Below are positions 51,480 through 60,023 of a stretch of 64,000 bases of DNA, in pieces. The notes beneath the pieces were generated by a model. It made no database searches. It saw only the letters and a program-made list of their open reading frames with translations, and was not told the origin of the DNA. Both the position numbers and the translations under genes were made by a program. Each line of letters opens with the position of its first letter. Position 1 is the first letter of the stretch. The stretch is from Prosthecobacter debontii (lineage in GTDB: Bacteria; Verrucomicrobiota; Verrucomicrobiia; Verrucomicrobiales; Verrucomicrobiaceae): the NCBI RefSeq assembly GCF_900167535.1, contig NZ_FUYE01000014.1, positions 101,933 to 165,932 of the forward strand, in the 5' to 3' direction.

Positions 51480-53138
51480 ATGCGTTTTCGCTCCCCTTTT
51501 CTCCTGGCCTTGCTGGTCGCAGGCCTTGCCCCTATCACCGCCTTCTCAGCTCCACCTCAGGCTCCGAAGCTGGTCGTGAGCATCGTCGTGGATCAGCTTC
51601 GTTACGACTACCTGGACCGCTTTTACAGCCAGTTTGGCGAGGGTGGGTTTCGCCTGCTGACGGATAAGGGGGCCTTCATGACCTTTGCGCAGTATGATTA
51701 CTCCCCCACCATCACGGCACCGGGGCATGCCAGTTACTTCAGCGGCAGCGCACCGGTGATGCACGGGATCATCAGCAACGAGTGGTTCGACAAACGCACG
51801 GGCCAGATGATGTATTGCGTGAGTGATCCGGATGTGACCGGGGTGGGCACGGACCCGCAGGCCCAGGCGGGCAAGATGTCCCCACGCAACTTCATCGGTG
51901 CCACAGTGGCCGACCAGATGCGCCTGCATTGGGGCTCCAAGGTCATCGCCATGTCCGTAAAGGATCGCGGGGCCATTCTACCCAGTGGTAAAAAACCCAC
52001 GGGAGCTTTTTGGTTTGAGGGAGCCACGGGCAATTTCATCACCAGCAGCTACTACATGAAGGACCTGCCGGAATGGGTGAAGGCCTTCAATGCCCAAAAG
52101 CGTGCCGATTCCTACATCGGCCAAAAATGGGAGCGGCTGCTGGATGAAAAAGAATACGCCAATGCCGATGATGTGGTGGGAGAGGCCTCCTTGGCTGGAG
52201 AAGAAGGCCGAGTCTTTCCACACCAGGTGATCAAGGCCGAGCAAGAAGGCTACGAGCCCATCCTCTCCACGCCCTTTGGCAATCAGATCCTGGCGGAATT
52301 CGCCAAGGCCGCGATCGAGGGTGAGAAGCTAGGCCAGGGCGACAAGCCGGACCTGCTGTGCATATCCTTCTCTTCCAATGACTATGTGGGGCACAAGTTC
52401 GGTCCCTATTCTCAGGAGGTGCAGGACATCACCCTGCGGCTGGATCGCCAGCTTCAGGAGCTGTTTGCCTACCTGGATCAGAAGATCGGCCTGGACCATG
52501 TCGCCATGCTGCTGACTGCGGATCACGGTGTGGCTCCGACTCCGGAATTCGCTGCTGAACAGGGTCTGGGGGGTGGACGCCCCGGCCTGTCGGACCTGCT
52601 CATGGATCTCCAGGCAAAGATTGTGGAGCGCTATGGCCCGGGTCGCTATTTCCTGGCCTCGAAAGGTCAGCTCAAACCCCGTCTAGTGGATGGCCTGCTG
52701 TATTTCAATCACCCCACCCTGCTGGAAAAACAGATTTCTCCCGAGAGCTTCACCGCCTTTATCCGCGAGTGGGCCCTGTCCACCGGCATCTTCCATGCCG
52801 TCTATGGGCGTGAGCAACTGCTGGAAGGCCGCGCCCCAGGCGTGATCGGTCAGCGGGTGATGAATGGCTTCAATGGCGAGCGCAGCGGCGATGTGCTGCT
52901 GACGCTGAAACCCTTCCTGATCTCCGGGAGCGGCAAGCCGGGCATCGGCACCACCCACGGCACCCCCTTCACTTACGACACTCACATTCCCGTGCTGTTC
53001 TATGGCCACGCGTTCATCCCGGGACGTTATCCCGATGAATTTCACATCACCGACATCGCTCCGACGATTTCCGCCGCACTCGGCATCCAGGAGCCTCCTG
53101 GCTGCATGGGCAAACCGATGGCTCGGATTTTGAAATAG
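51480..53138 (+). CDS. PafA-like alkaline phosphatase superfamily protein
   Basis: 552 aa from the ATG at 51480 (the frame opens at 51348, but the signal peptide RSPFLLALLVAGLAPITAFS starts here). Metal site LVVSIVVDQLRYDYLDRF, nucleophile motif SPTITAPGHASYFSG with threonine, then SFSSNDYVGHKFGPYSQE, LTADHGVAPTPEF, and the late histidine region GTTHGTPFTYDTHIPVLFYG. This is the PafA/nucleotide pyrophosphatase type of periplasmic phosphate-monoesterase. No phosphate-control motif is evident. Confidence 0.92.
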   Translation: MRFRSPFLLALLVAGLAPITAFSAPPQAPKLVVSIVVDQLRYDYLDRFYSQFGEGGFRLLTDKGAFMTFAQYDYSPTITAPGHASYFSGSAPVMHGIISNEWFDKRTGQMMYCVSDPDVTGVGTDPQAQAGKMSPRNFIGATVADQMRLHWGSKVIAMSVKDRGAILPSGKKPTGAFWFEGATGNFITSSYYMKDLPEWVKAFNAQKRADSYIGQKWERLLDEKEYANADDVVGEASLAGEEGRVFPHQVIKAEQEGYEPILSTPFGNQILAEFAKAAIEGEKLGQGDKPDLLCISFSSNDYVGHKFGPYSQEVQDITLRLDRQLQELFAYLDQKIGLDHVAMLLTADHGVAPTPEFAAEQGLGGGRPGLSDLLMDLQAKIVERYGPGRYFLASKGQLKPRLVDGLLYFNHPTLLEKQISPESFTAFIREWALSTGIFHAVYGREQLLEGRAPGVIGQRVMNGFNGERSGDVLLTLKPFLISGSGKPGIGTTHGTPFTYDTHIPVLFYGHAFIPGRYPDEFHITDIAPTISAALGIQEPPGCMGKPMARILK

Positions 53139-53483
53139 GCTCGTTAGGCAGGCCAAGCATCCTGGAGCGCGCGCGTCATCGCGCCGTCAGCGGTCTCTCG
53201 CCGCTGACCGTTCTGAGAAGTCTCGATAGTATAGGATCGGCAACTCAGTGAGCGTGTGCACAGGCTTTGACGCAGGTGATGAACCCCTCATCGGCACTGA
53301 TGAAGACTGCTGATTCTGCAATCGCATCCATCAGTGGCGATGAGTGGTTTGAAACTATCGATCAGGACAGAAGTGGGCACCCGAGAACGGTTTCCTGCGA
53401 GGACGCAGGAAACGGCAGGCGAGACGCCCGCGCTCCAGGAAGAACGCGGCCGCGGCTCACCGCCTACCTAACATCAAGTGCAT
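53139..53483. other. Intergenic region with two stem-loops
   Basis: 345 bases between convergent genes. Two perfect hairpins: GTCAGCGG-TCTCTCG-CCGCTGAC (53186-53208) and TTTCCTGCG-AGGA-CGCAGGAAA (53391-53412). Neither is followed by a T-run. A CCCGCGCTCC motif (53427-53436) also occurs near 48983 and, with one change, at 22970. No gene seen. Confidence 0.6.
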
Positions 53484-56400
53484 TCACTTCCCGGCCGTCA
53501 GGAAAGCCAGGAGATCGGCCATCTGTTCCTTGGTGATGGCGGCTTCGAGGCCGGGAGGCATGAGGCTGCGGTCCAGAGATTTGAGGGTCTTGATGGCGCT
53601 ACGTGGCAGGGTTTCTTTCAGACCGCCCATCATGACGAGGACGATGGCGTCACTGGTTTCACTCTGAATGAGGCCACTGAGCACACGCCCATCGGTGGTA
53701 TCCACCTGATACGCGCTCCAGCGGGCTTCGAACATGCGGTTGGGGTCCAGGATATCAGCCAGCAGGGCCTCAGGCGGTTTCACCTTCACATCGGACAGCG
53801 GCGGGCCCACGTCCACACCGAGGCTGCCGTGCTTATGGCAGGTGATGCAGATGGTGGCGAAGACTTGCTGCCCCTTGGCCGCATCACCGGGATGGGTCAT
53901 CGCGGCCATGTAATCCTTCACCACGGCGGCGCGGTCACTGCTGGCTTCGCCAAAGAGTTTCTTGGCCAGAGTGGCCATCTCACCCGTGCCGCGCTGATAG
54001 CGCCAGCGTGTCTCCACATCCACCCAGGCGGTGGGGAATTCCCCCTGCTCCATGCGTTTGAACAAAGCCAGAGCCGTGGTTGCATTGCTGGTTAGGAGGG
54101 GCACCAGATCACGTTTCAGGGCAGGTCCGGCGCTGGGCAGGATGTCATAAACCAGAGCCGCCGTGCTGGTGGCGGGGTATTTCTTCAGCAGGGTCAGTGC
54201 CGCCGTGGTCAGTTCCACGGGTTGTGTGCTGGTCAGCAGGCTTTTCACCACAGGCTGCACGGTCTCCCATTTGCGACTGCTCAACAGGGGCAACACGGCG
54301 AGGCGTTGGTCGAGCGAGCTTTTTGGATCAGCTACAATGGCGTCGATCTTGGATTGCAGTGCAGCGATCTCTTGAGCGGCTGCTTCGTGGCCTTTCGGCA
54401 GCTTGGCCAGACCTTGAAGAAGCGCGGGTTTCCACCAAAGGAGTTCGCCGGGTTGCTTTTGTAAAAGCGTCAGTAAAGCAGCAATGTCTTCGGTTTGTCC
54501 ATCAGCAAGAGCACCTGTCGCAAAGGTGCGCACTGTGGTCGCCTTCACTTCCGAAAAGGTGGTATAAAACTCAGCACTCAACAGACTGAGCACTTGTCCC
54601 ATCTTGCGAGCAGAAGCCGAGGCGATCATCTTGGCCATCCAAGGATCTTCGGCATGAGCTTCCAACAGCATGGCCAGCGTCTTCGCATCGGCATCCGGCG
54701 AAACATTCAAAAACGCGGCGCGCTCAGCATGCTCCTTCGGCACATCGCCCCAGCCGGTTTCAGGAATGGCGTGATACTTGCCGGGCACCTTCGTCACCAG
54801 CTTCGTCGTTCCCTTCGGCACGATGCGCCAGATGCGGCCCTGGAGCTCGCCTTGGCGCATGTCGTGGCTCTTCACGAAGTCTTCGGGGAAGAAGCGCGCA
54901 TGATCAATCCAGCGGCGATACATGTCACACACATACAGAGCCCCATCAGGACCGGTGGTGACGTTCACCGGGCGGCTCCATTCATCGCCGTTGCGGAAGA
55001 ACTCCGTGCGCTCACCCACACGGGTGGCCTTGAGCGAGGCGCCGTTCGGCTCCACCTTGTAGCGGGTGATGAGCTGGCCAGTCGGATCGGGCACGAAGAC
55101 ATTGTTTTTCAGCTCAGGCATCAGGTCGCCACGATAGACCCCCAGGCCGGAACAAGCGGTGTTTGTGCCGGCGTGGGCGTCTGCCGTGGTGTGCGTGATC
55201 TTCAGGGGATAAACTCGGGTCTCAGGGCCAGCCGGGGCGATGTCCTCGTAGTTCTGGGTGATGCCGGCATGAGGATTCTGAGACATGGCCGCCCAGGGCA
55301 TGACGGTGAACATGAGCGGATTGCGATTCGAGCAGTAGAAGTGATGGCCCCAATCATCAAAGGCACCGCCGTATTGGCCCTTGCCCCCGGTGGGCTGGAT
55401 CTCCCCTGTCTTCGGGTTCCAGCGGAAGTTCGCTCCCGGCACGCCCACCACTTTGGTCGGGGCATCGGCAGGGTAGATCTCTTTAGCATCCAGGCCGTTG
55501 TTGAAGTGAACCCAGCCATCCAGGCCCCAGCGTGGCGCGCTGACCTGGAGCTGACTGTGGCGTGGATTGAAGCCCTTGATGAGCGGGCGATTCACATCCG
55601 CTTTGCCATCGCCATCCGTGTCTTTGAGATAGAGAATCTGCGTGCGGGTGGTGGCGATCAAACCGCCATCGTAGGGCAGCAGGCCCTGCACGTGGTCCAG
55701 GTGATCGGCAAAGACCTGGCTCTCGTCCATACGGCCATCACCATCCTTATCGGTGAGCATGGACACGCGGGACATGAAGGGCTTACCCGCCTCAGGCCCC
55801 AGCGGGTAATCCCGCATCTCCGCCACGAACAAACGCCCCTGGGCATCCCAGGTGATCTCCACGGGATCTTGAATCAGAGGCTCGGCAGCCACGAGCTGAG
55901 CCTCATAGGGACCGTCGAACTGGATTTGCTTCAAGGACTCCTCCGGGCTCAAGGCCTGCTCCTGGCCCTGGCGTACCTCGATATCGCTGCCTCCGCTGGC
56001 CTGGATGGGATTCCATTTTTCTTTGAATTGGCCTAATGGATGAAGTTCATAACGGCGCACGATCATCTCCGCGCCTTCGGTCTGGATGCAGATGCGCCCC
56101 TCCGCAGGTTTGCAATCAAAGGCTTCATTCACCAGCAGGCCATTGACGAAGTATTGCAGGGTATCCCCCTTGGCAATGACCTCCAGGCGATTCCACTCGC
56201 CCACCGGGCTATCAGGATCATCCTTGCCCCGGAAGTTGATCTTATCCGCCCAATCTTCATCCCGCTTCTCCCAGTTGATGCGGCCTTTGGTCACCACCTG
56301 AGCAGGCGCGCCCTTCTTCCAGCGCTTTTCTTTGTCGCGATCCAGCTCGATCTCGGCGGTCGCACTTGTAGTTAGCTCCGTGCCATCCGTCAGCTTGGGG

Positions 56401-56825
56401 GAAAGCACCAGGATATCCCCAATGCCGCCCTCGATGATCTGGGCCTCGATGCTGGCCATCCAGGTATCGCCATAGGCACCATGCGGGCCGTAGCTGTGGA
56501 CGAGGATGCCGTTGTCCCGGGCGCGATCCACACGTTTGCCCCAGGTCTTCGCGCCCCACTTGAACTCCACCACGAGGTGATAGTCCTTGAAGCTCTCCTT
56601 GGTGACCATGTAACCGTAGCCCTTGCCACTGATGTGCAGTTCGTTTTCCTTGAGTTGAAAGACCTGATCCGCCGGATCATGGAAATCAGCCTTCGGGTTG
56701 ATGTGGTATTCCACCTGTCCGGCCTTCATCAGGTCCAGGACATTGAGTGTCTGCGTGACCGTTTCAGCAGCGGTGAGTGCCGTGGCGGTGCAGGCCAAGA
56801 GTGCGCTAAGGAGGGGGAGTCTCAT
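53484..56825 (-). CDS. DUF1080 - PVC-type dehydrogenase - cytochrome c fusion
   Basis: 1113 aa with a signal peptide (LLSALLACTATALTA). Domains in order: DUF1080 laminin-G-like 3-keto-disaccharide hydrolase domain (about 30-260: YGYMVTKESFKDYHLVVEFK, GEWNRLEVIAKGDTLQYFVN); a PVC-type beta-propeller dehydrogenase (about 300-670: VEITWDAQGRLFVAEMRDYP, ALYVCDMYRRWIDHARFFPE); a helical HEAT-like section (about 700-960); and a C-terminal haem domain with CITCH (about 991-995) and a distal methionine region. Such multi-domain proteins are typical of Planctomycetes and Verrucomicrobia and are thought to oxidise sugars in the periplasm. It is monocistronic. Confidence 0.9.
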   Translation of the reverse strand: MRLPLLSALLACTATALTAAETVTQTLNVLDLMKAGQVEYHINPKADFHDPADQVFQLKENELHISGKGYGYMVTKESFKDYHLVVEFKWGAKTWGKRVDRARDNGILVHSYGPHGAYGDTWMASIEAQIIEGGIGDILVLSPKLTDGTELTTSATAEIELDRDKEKRWKKGAPAQVVTKGRINWEKRDEDWADKINFRGKDDPDSPVGEWNRLEVIAKGDTLQYFVNGLLVNEAFDCKPAEGRICIQTEGAEMIVRRYELHPLGQFKEKWNPIQASGGSDIEVRQGQEQALSPEESLKQIQFDGPYEAQLVAAEPLIQDPVEITWDAQGRLFVAEMRDYPLGPEAGKPFMSRVSMLTDKDGDGRMDESQVFADHLDHVQGLLPYDGGLIATTRTQILYLKDTDGDGKADVNRPLIKGFNPRHSQLQVSAPRWGLDGWVHFNNGLDAKEIYPADAPTKVVGVPGANFRWNPKTGEIQPTGGKGQYGGAFDDWGHHFYCSNRNPLMFTVMPWAAMSQNPHAGITQNYEDIAPAGPETRVYPLKITHTTADAHAGTNTACSGLGVYRGDLMPELKNNVFVPDPTGQLITRYKVEPNGASLKATRVGERTEFFRNGDEWSRPVNVTTGPDGALYVCDMYRRWIDHARFFPEDFVKSHDMRQGELQGRIWRIVPKGTTKLVTKVPGKYHAIPETGWGDVPKEHAERAAFLNVSPDADAKTLAMLLEAHAEDPWMAKMIASASARKMGQVLSLLSAEFYTTFSEVKATTVRTFATGALADGQTEDIAALLTLLQKQPGELLWWKPALLQGLAKLPKGHEAAAQEIAALQSKIDAIVADPKSSLDQRLAVLPLLSSRKWETVQPVVKSLLTSTQPVELTTAALTLLKKYPATSTAALVYDILPSAGPALKRDLVPLLTSNATTALALFKRMEQGEFPTAWVDVETRWRYQRGTGEMATLAKKLFGEASSDRAAVVKDYMAAMTHPGDAAKGQQVFATICITCHKHGSLGVDVGPPLSDVKVKPPEALLADILDPNRMFEARWSAYQVDTTDGRVLSGLIQSETSDAIVLVMMGGLKETLPRSAIKTLKSLDRSLMPPGLEAAITKEQMADLLAFLTAGK

Positions 56826-57089
56826 GCGGATGGTGTGAGGGGAGTGCTACGCATTAAACGGGCCCAACCTTCCCCCTGCTCCGCCCGAATGGCACGGGTG
56901 GTGGTGTTTTTGTGATATGGGGTGGGACACGAGGGGAAAACCGGGGAGATCACAAACCTCGATTGAGGGGAGTGATCCCCCCCTCATTCTTCATTGGAAC
57001 ACCCGCCGGGCCATGCCATGGTGGAGGCTCCTTTTTTCTCCCCTGCCCTGCGCAGGCCCTCGCACGTATTCTCTTTCTCTGACCGCTCC

Positions 57090-58358
57090 ATGACCGATTC
57101 TGAAATCCAAGCCGCCATCCACGACATGGGCCGCCGCGCCCGTGCCGCCGCCCATGAACTGGTGAAGCTGAGCACGGCCCAGAAAAACACCATCCTGCTG
57201 GCCATGGCGGATGAGATCGAGGCCCAGGAGAGCCACATCCTCACGGAGAATGCCAAGGACCTGGAACGCGCCGCCGCCAATGGCCTGTCCAAGGCGATGA
57301 TTGATCGCCTGACTCTGGATCCGAAACGCCTGAAGGCCATCGCCCAAGCCGTGCGTGAAGTGGCTGCCCTGCCCGACCCCGTCGGCGAGGTACTGGAGCA
57401 ACGGACCCGGCCTAACGGTCTGCTCATCACCAAGAAGCGCGTGCCCATCGGCGTCATCGGCATCATTTTCGAATCCCGTCCCAATGTGACCACAGACGCC
57501 GCCAGTCTGTGCTTCAAGACCGGCAATGCCACCCTGCTGCGAGGGGGGAGCGAGGCCATCCACTCCAATGTGGCCCTGGCCGCCGCCCTCCAAGCCGGGG
57601 GTGAACGCGCTGGACTCCCAGCAGATAGCGTGCAGCTCATTCCTTTCACGGATCGCTCCAGCGTGGAGCACATGGCGAAGATGGATCAATACCTGGACCT
57701 CATCATCCCGCGTGGGGGTAAGGGGCTGATTGAAAAGGTAGTCTCCACCGCCCGCATGCCCGTGATCAAGCACTACGACGGCGTCTGCCATGTGTATGTG
57801 AACCGTGAGGCAGATCAGACCATGGCCGCGGACATCATCATCAATGCCAAGACGCAGAAACCCGGCGTCTGCAATGCCCTGGAAACCGTTCTAGTGGATC
57901 GCGAGATCGCCGCCACCTTCTATCCCGTGCTCGGTCAAAGACTTGCCGCCGCCGGCGTGGCCATCCATGCCGACCCCGAAGCGCAGGCTCAGCTCGGCGT
58001 GCCTAGCGAACCCGCCACCGAGCAGGACTGGGGCACCGAGTGGCTGGACCTCATCCTCTCCACCAAGACCGTCGCCGGCCCAGATGAAGCCATCACGCAC
58101 ATCAACCGCTACGGCAGCCATCACACGGACAGCATCATCACCCGCGACCGTGCCCTGGCCGAGCGCTTCCAGCATGAAGTGGACAGCGCCGTGGTCCTGC
58201 ATAACGCCAGCACCCGCTTCAATGACGGTGGCGAGTTCGGCTTCGGAGCCGAGATCGGTATCAGCACGGATAAGCTCCATGCCCGCGGCCCCATGGGTCT
58301 GGCCGAGCTGTGCAGCTACAAATACCTCATTGATGGTAGCGGCCAGGTGAGGCAGTAG
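57090..58358 (+). CDS. proA: Gamma-glutamyl phosphate reductase
   Basis: 422 aa from the ATG at 57090, the usual length (an open frame reaches 56994). Aldehyde-dehydrogenase-like fold with the ProA blocks VPIGVIGIIFESRPNVTTDA, LCFKTGNATLLRGGSEA, IIPRGGKGLIE, the catalytic cysteine in TQKPGVCNALETVL, and the C-terminal NASTRFNDGGEFGFGAEIGI. It reduces gamma-glutamyl phosphate to the semialdehyde in proline synthesis. proB is not adjacent. A heptad repeat begins 3 bases after its stop. Confidence 0.95.
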   Translation: MTDSEIQAAIHDMGRRARAAAHELVKLSTAQKNTILLAMADEIEAQESHILTENAKDLERAAANGLSKAMIDRLTLDPKRLKAIAQAVREVAALPDPVGEVLEQRTRPNGLLITKKRVPIGVIGIIFESRPNVTTDAASLCFKTGNATLLRGGSEAIHSNVALAAALQAGGERAGLPADSVQLIPFTDRSSVEHMAKMDQYLDLIIPRGGKGLIEKVVSTARMPVIKHYDGVCHVYVNREADQTMAADIIINAKTQKPGVCNALETVLVDREIAATFYPVLGQRLAAAGVAIHADPEAQAQLGVPSEPATEQDWGTEWLDLILSTKTVAGPDEAITHINRYGSHHTDSIITRDRALAERFQHEVDSAVVLHNASTRFNDGGEFGFGAEIGISTDKLHARGPMGLAELCSYKYLIDGSGQVRQ

Positions 58359-58360
58359 CC

Positions 58361-58430
58361 AGTGAACAGTATTCAGTAATCGGCGAAAGTTGGCCAAACT
58401 CACTGACCACTGACCACTGACCACTGAAGC
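58361..58430. repeat. CAGT/ACTG heptad inverted repeat, copy 3
   Basis: CAGT at 58361, 58368 and 58375; ACTG at 58403, 58410, 58417 and 58424. The right arm is a perfect tandem, ACTGACC three times (58403-58423) then ACTGAAG. It sits between proA and the Gfo/Idh gene. Confidence 0.88.
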
Positions 58431-58485
58431 CTCCCTTTCCCCTTGCCAGCCCGCTCTCCCCATTTAAGGCTGAGCCAACACAAAC

Positions 58486-59445
58486 ATGGATTCCGTTTCT
58501 TCCCCTTTCCGCATCGGCGTGGCCGGTGTGGGTGCCATCGGTAAAAACCACGCCCGCATCATGGCGGAGATCGCCGCCCGGAGTGAGGGGGCCATCGTCT
58601 TTTCGTCGGTTTATGATGCCGACCCTGCACGTGCGGCCGAGTTCGCGGCTCAATACAACACGCACCCGGCTTCGGATTTGGCCGATTTCGCAGGGCGTGT
58701 GGATGCCGCCACCATCGCTGTGCCCACCATCTATCACCGTCGCGTGGCCGAGCCCCTGATGAATCAAGGCGTGCATGTCATGGTGGAGAAACCCATCAGC
58801 GAGAGCTATGCCGAGGCCCAGGCCATGATCGAGCTGGCCCAGGAGAAAAACGTCCTCCTCCAGGTGGGGCACATCGAGCGATTCAACCCCGTGCTGCGCC
58901 AACTGGAAGAGCGCATGGACCACCCGCGCTTCATCGAAGCCCATCGCCTCTCGCCTTTCCCCAACCGCAGCATGGACATCGGAGTCGTGCTGGATGTGAT
59001 GATCCACGACATCGAGATCGTCCTGCATCTGGTGAAGTCCCCGCTGGTGCAAATCGACGCAGTCGGCATCCCTGTGCTGACCAAGCGCGAAGACATCGCC
59101 AACGCCCGTTTGAAATTTGCCAACGGCTGCATTGCCAACATCACCGCCAGCCGCATCAGCCCCGAGAAGATGCGCAAGATCCGCGTCTTCCAGCAGGATA
59201 GCTACCTCTCGCTCGACTACCAGGAGCAGAGCGGCTGGATCTATAAAAAGGATGGCATGCAGATCGTGCGCGAGGCCGTGGAGGTGGAGAAAGACGAGCC
59301 GCTGAAGCTGGAGATCGCCGCCTTTGTGGAGTGCTCCCGCCTCGGCAAGCGCCCCGTCGTCACCGGCCAGGAAGGTGCCGAAGCCGTCCGCATCGCCCTG
59401 GAGATCACGGATCAGATCGAGAAGAATGCCGCTTTAGGAAGCTGA
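58486..59445 (+). CDS. Gfo/Idh/MocA-family dehydrogenase (lipid A locus type)
   Basis: 319 aa. NAD(P)-binding Rossmann motif RIGVAGVGAIGKNHARI (about 9-25), the EKPIS motif (about 105) and the conserved histidines of MDIGVVLDVMIHDIEIVLHL (about 163-182). A Gfo/Idh gene close to lpxB is common; the characterised example, GnnA, oxidises UDP-GlcNAc at C3 on the way to 3-amino lipid A. Assignment to that role rests on the position two genes before lpxB and lacks the GnnB transaminase nearby, so it is an inference. The family call is firm. Confidence 0.88.
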   Translation: MDSVSSPFRIGVAGVGAIGKNHARIMAEIAARSEGAIVFSSVYDADPARAAEFAAQYNTHPASDLADFAGRVDAATIAVPTIYHRRVAEPLMNQGVHVMVEKPISESYAEAQAMIELAQEKNVLLQVGHIERFNPVLRQLEERMDHPRFIEAHRLSPFPNRSMDIGVVLDVMIHDIEIVLHLVKSPLVQIDAVGIPVLTKREDIANARLKFANGCIANITASRISPEKMRKIRVFQQDSYLSLDYQEQSGWIYKKDGMQIVREAVEVEKDEPLKLEIAAFVECSRLGKRPVVTGQEGAEAVRIALEITDQIEKNAALGS

Positions 59446-59453
59446 GGGGTGAC

Positions 59454-59583
59454 GTTGGCTGTTGTTAGCGATGGTTTTCCATAGTTGGCAGTTGTTTCGA
59501 TCCTCTGCTTGCCGCGCCTCCAGGTCCCTCCAACCGCTGCAAACGGCTCAGGGCAGTCACAGGCTGCCACAAAGTTTCACTCG
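59454..59583 (+). repeat. Direct repeat A, before the AbrB gene
   Basis: About 130 bases. Its first 66 bases match 59859-59924 with roughly ten mismatches by eye (shared core GTTGTTTCGATCCTCTGC). The right part (GCTGCAAACGGCTCAG and AAAGTTTCACTC) has a diverged counterpart before lpxB. The left half repeats TTGGC/TGGTT motifs and the right half their complements. Confidence 0.8.
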
Positions 59584-59614
59584 ACCCGTCTCGGTCTGCT
59601 AGTATTTTTAAACC

Positions 59615-59857
59615 ATGACGATCACTGCCAACGGCCAAGTGACCATCCCTCAAGCGCTGCGGGAACGCTATCACTTGCGTCCAGGGACAGAGGTGGACTT
59701 CATCGCACTGGAGGATGGGCTGCAAATCGTTCCCCAAAAGCCCCACCACCACGCTCCTCAGGTAGTCGCAAGCTGGCTCTCCAAAGCCCAAGGCTGCGCC
59801 TCTACTCCCCTGAACACGGATCAATTGATGGCCATGACCCGAGGAGAGGAATGGTAA
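59615..59857 (+). CDS. Orphan AbrB/MazE/VapB-type antitoxin-like protein
   Basis: 80 aa. The SpoVT/AbrB swapped-hairpin DNA-binding domain occupies the N-terminus (MTITANGQVTIPQALRERYH, then LRPGTEVDFIALEDGLQIVP). The C-terminus TDQLMAMTRGEEW is the toxin-binding tail typical of VapB antitoxins, normally followed directly by a PIN-domain toxin. No toxin gene follows: a copy of the flanking repeat and then lpxB come next. It is either an orphan antitoxin or a regulator. The nearby TATTTTTAAACC just upstream may belong to its promoter. Confidence 0.88.
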   Translation: MTITANGQVTIPQALRERYHLRPGTEVDFIALEDGLQIVPQKPHHHAPQVVASWLSKAQGCASTPLNTDQLMAMTRGEEW

Positions 59858-59858
59858 G

Positions 59859-60015
59859 GTTGGCTGTTGTTGGCAATGGTTTGCCATGGTTGGCTGTTGT
59901 TTCGATCCTCTGCGTGCCACACTTTTCACGACTACAATATTCATCGCGCCTTCCAGGTTTCTTCAAACCACTGCCAACACTCGCCAACAACGGCTCAGCC
60001 ACTGCAAACTTCACT
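59859..60015 (+). repeat. Direct repeat B, before lpxB
   Basis: Second copy of the element at 59454-59583; it starts 2 bases after the AbrB stop. The left end GTTGGCTGTTGTTGGCAATG is followed by a partly complementary right end (CTGCCAACACTCGCCAACAA). It is now the upstream region of lpxB. Confidence 0.8.
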
Positions 60016-60023
60016 CCCCTCCC

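Noticed and set aside
53186..53208. Rho-independent terminator between the PafA-like and PVC dehydrogenase genes
   Set aside because: A perfect 8-bp stem is present but neither strand has a T-run after it.
54495..56036. 513-codon plus-strand frame inside the PVC dehydrogenase gene
   Set aside because: Shadow of the minus-strand gene, which has clear DUF1080, propeller and CITCH motifs.
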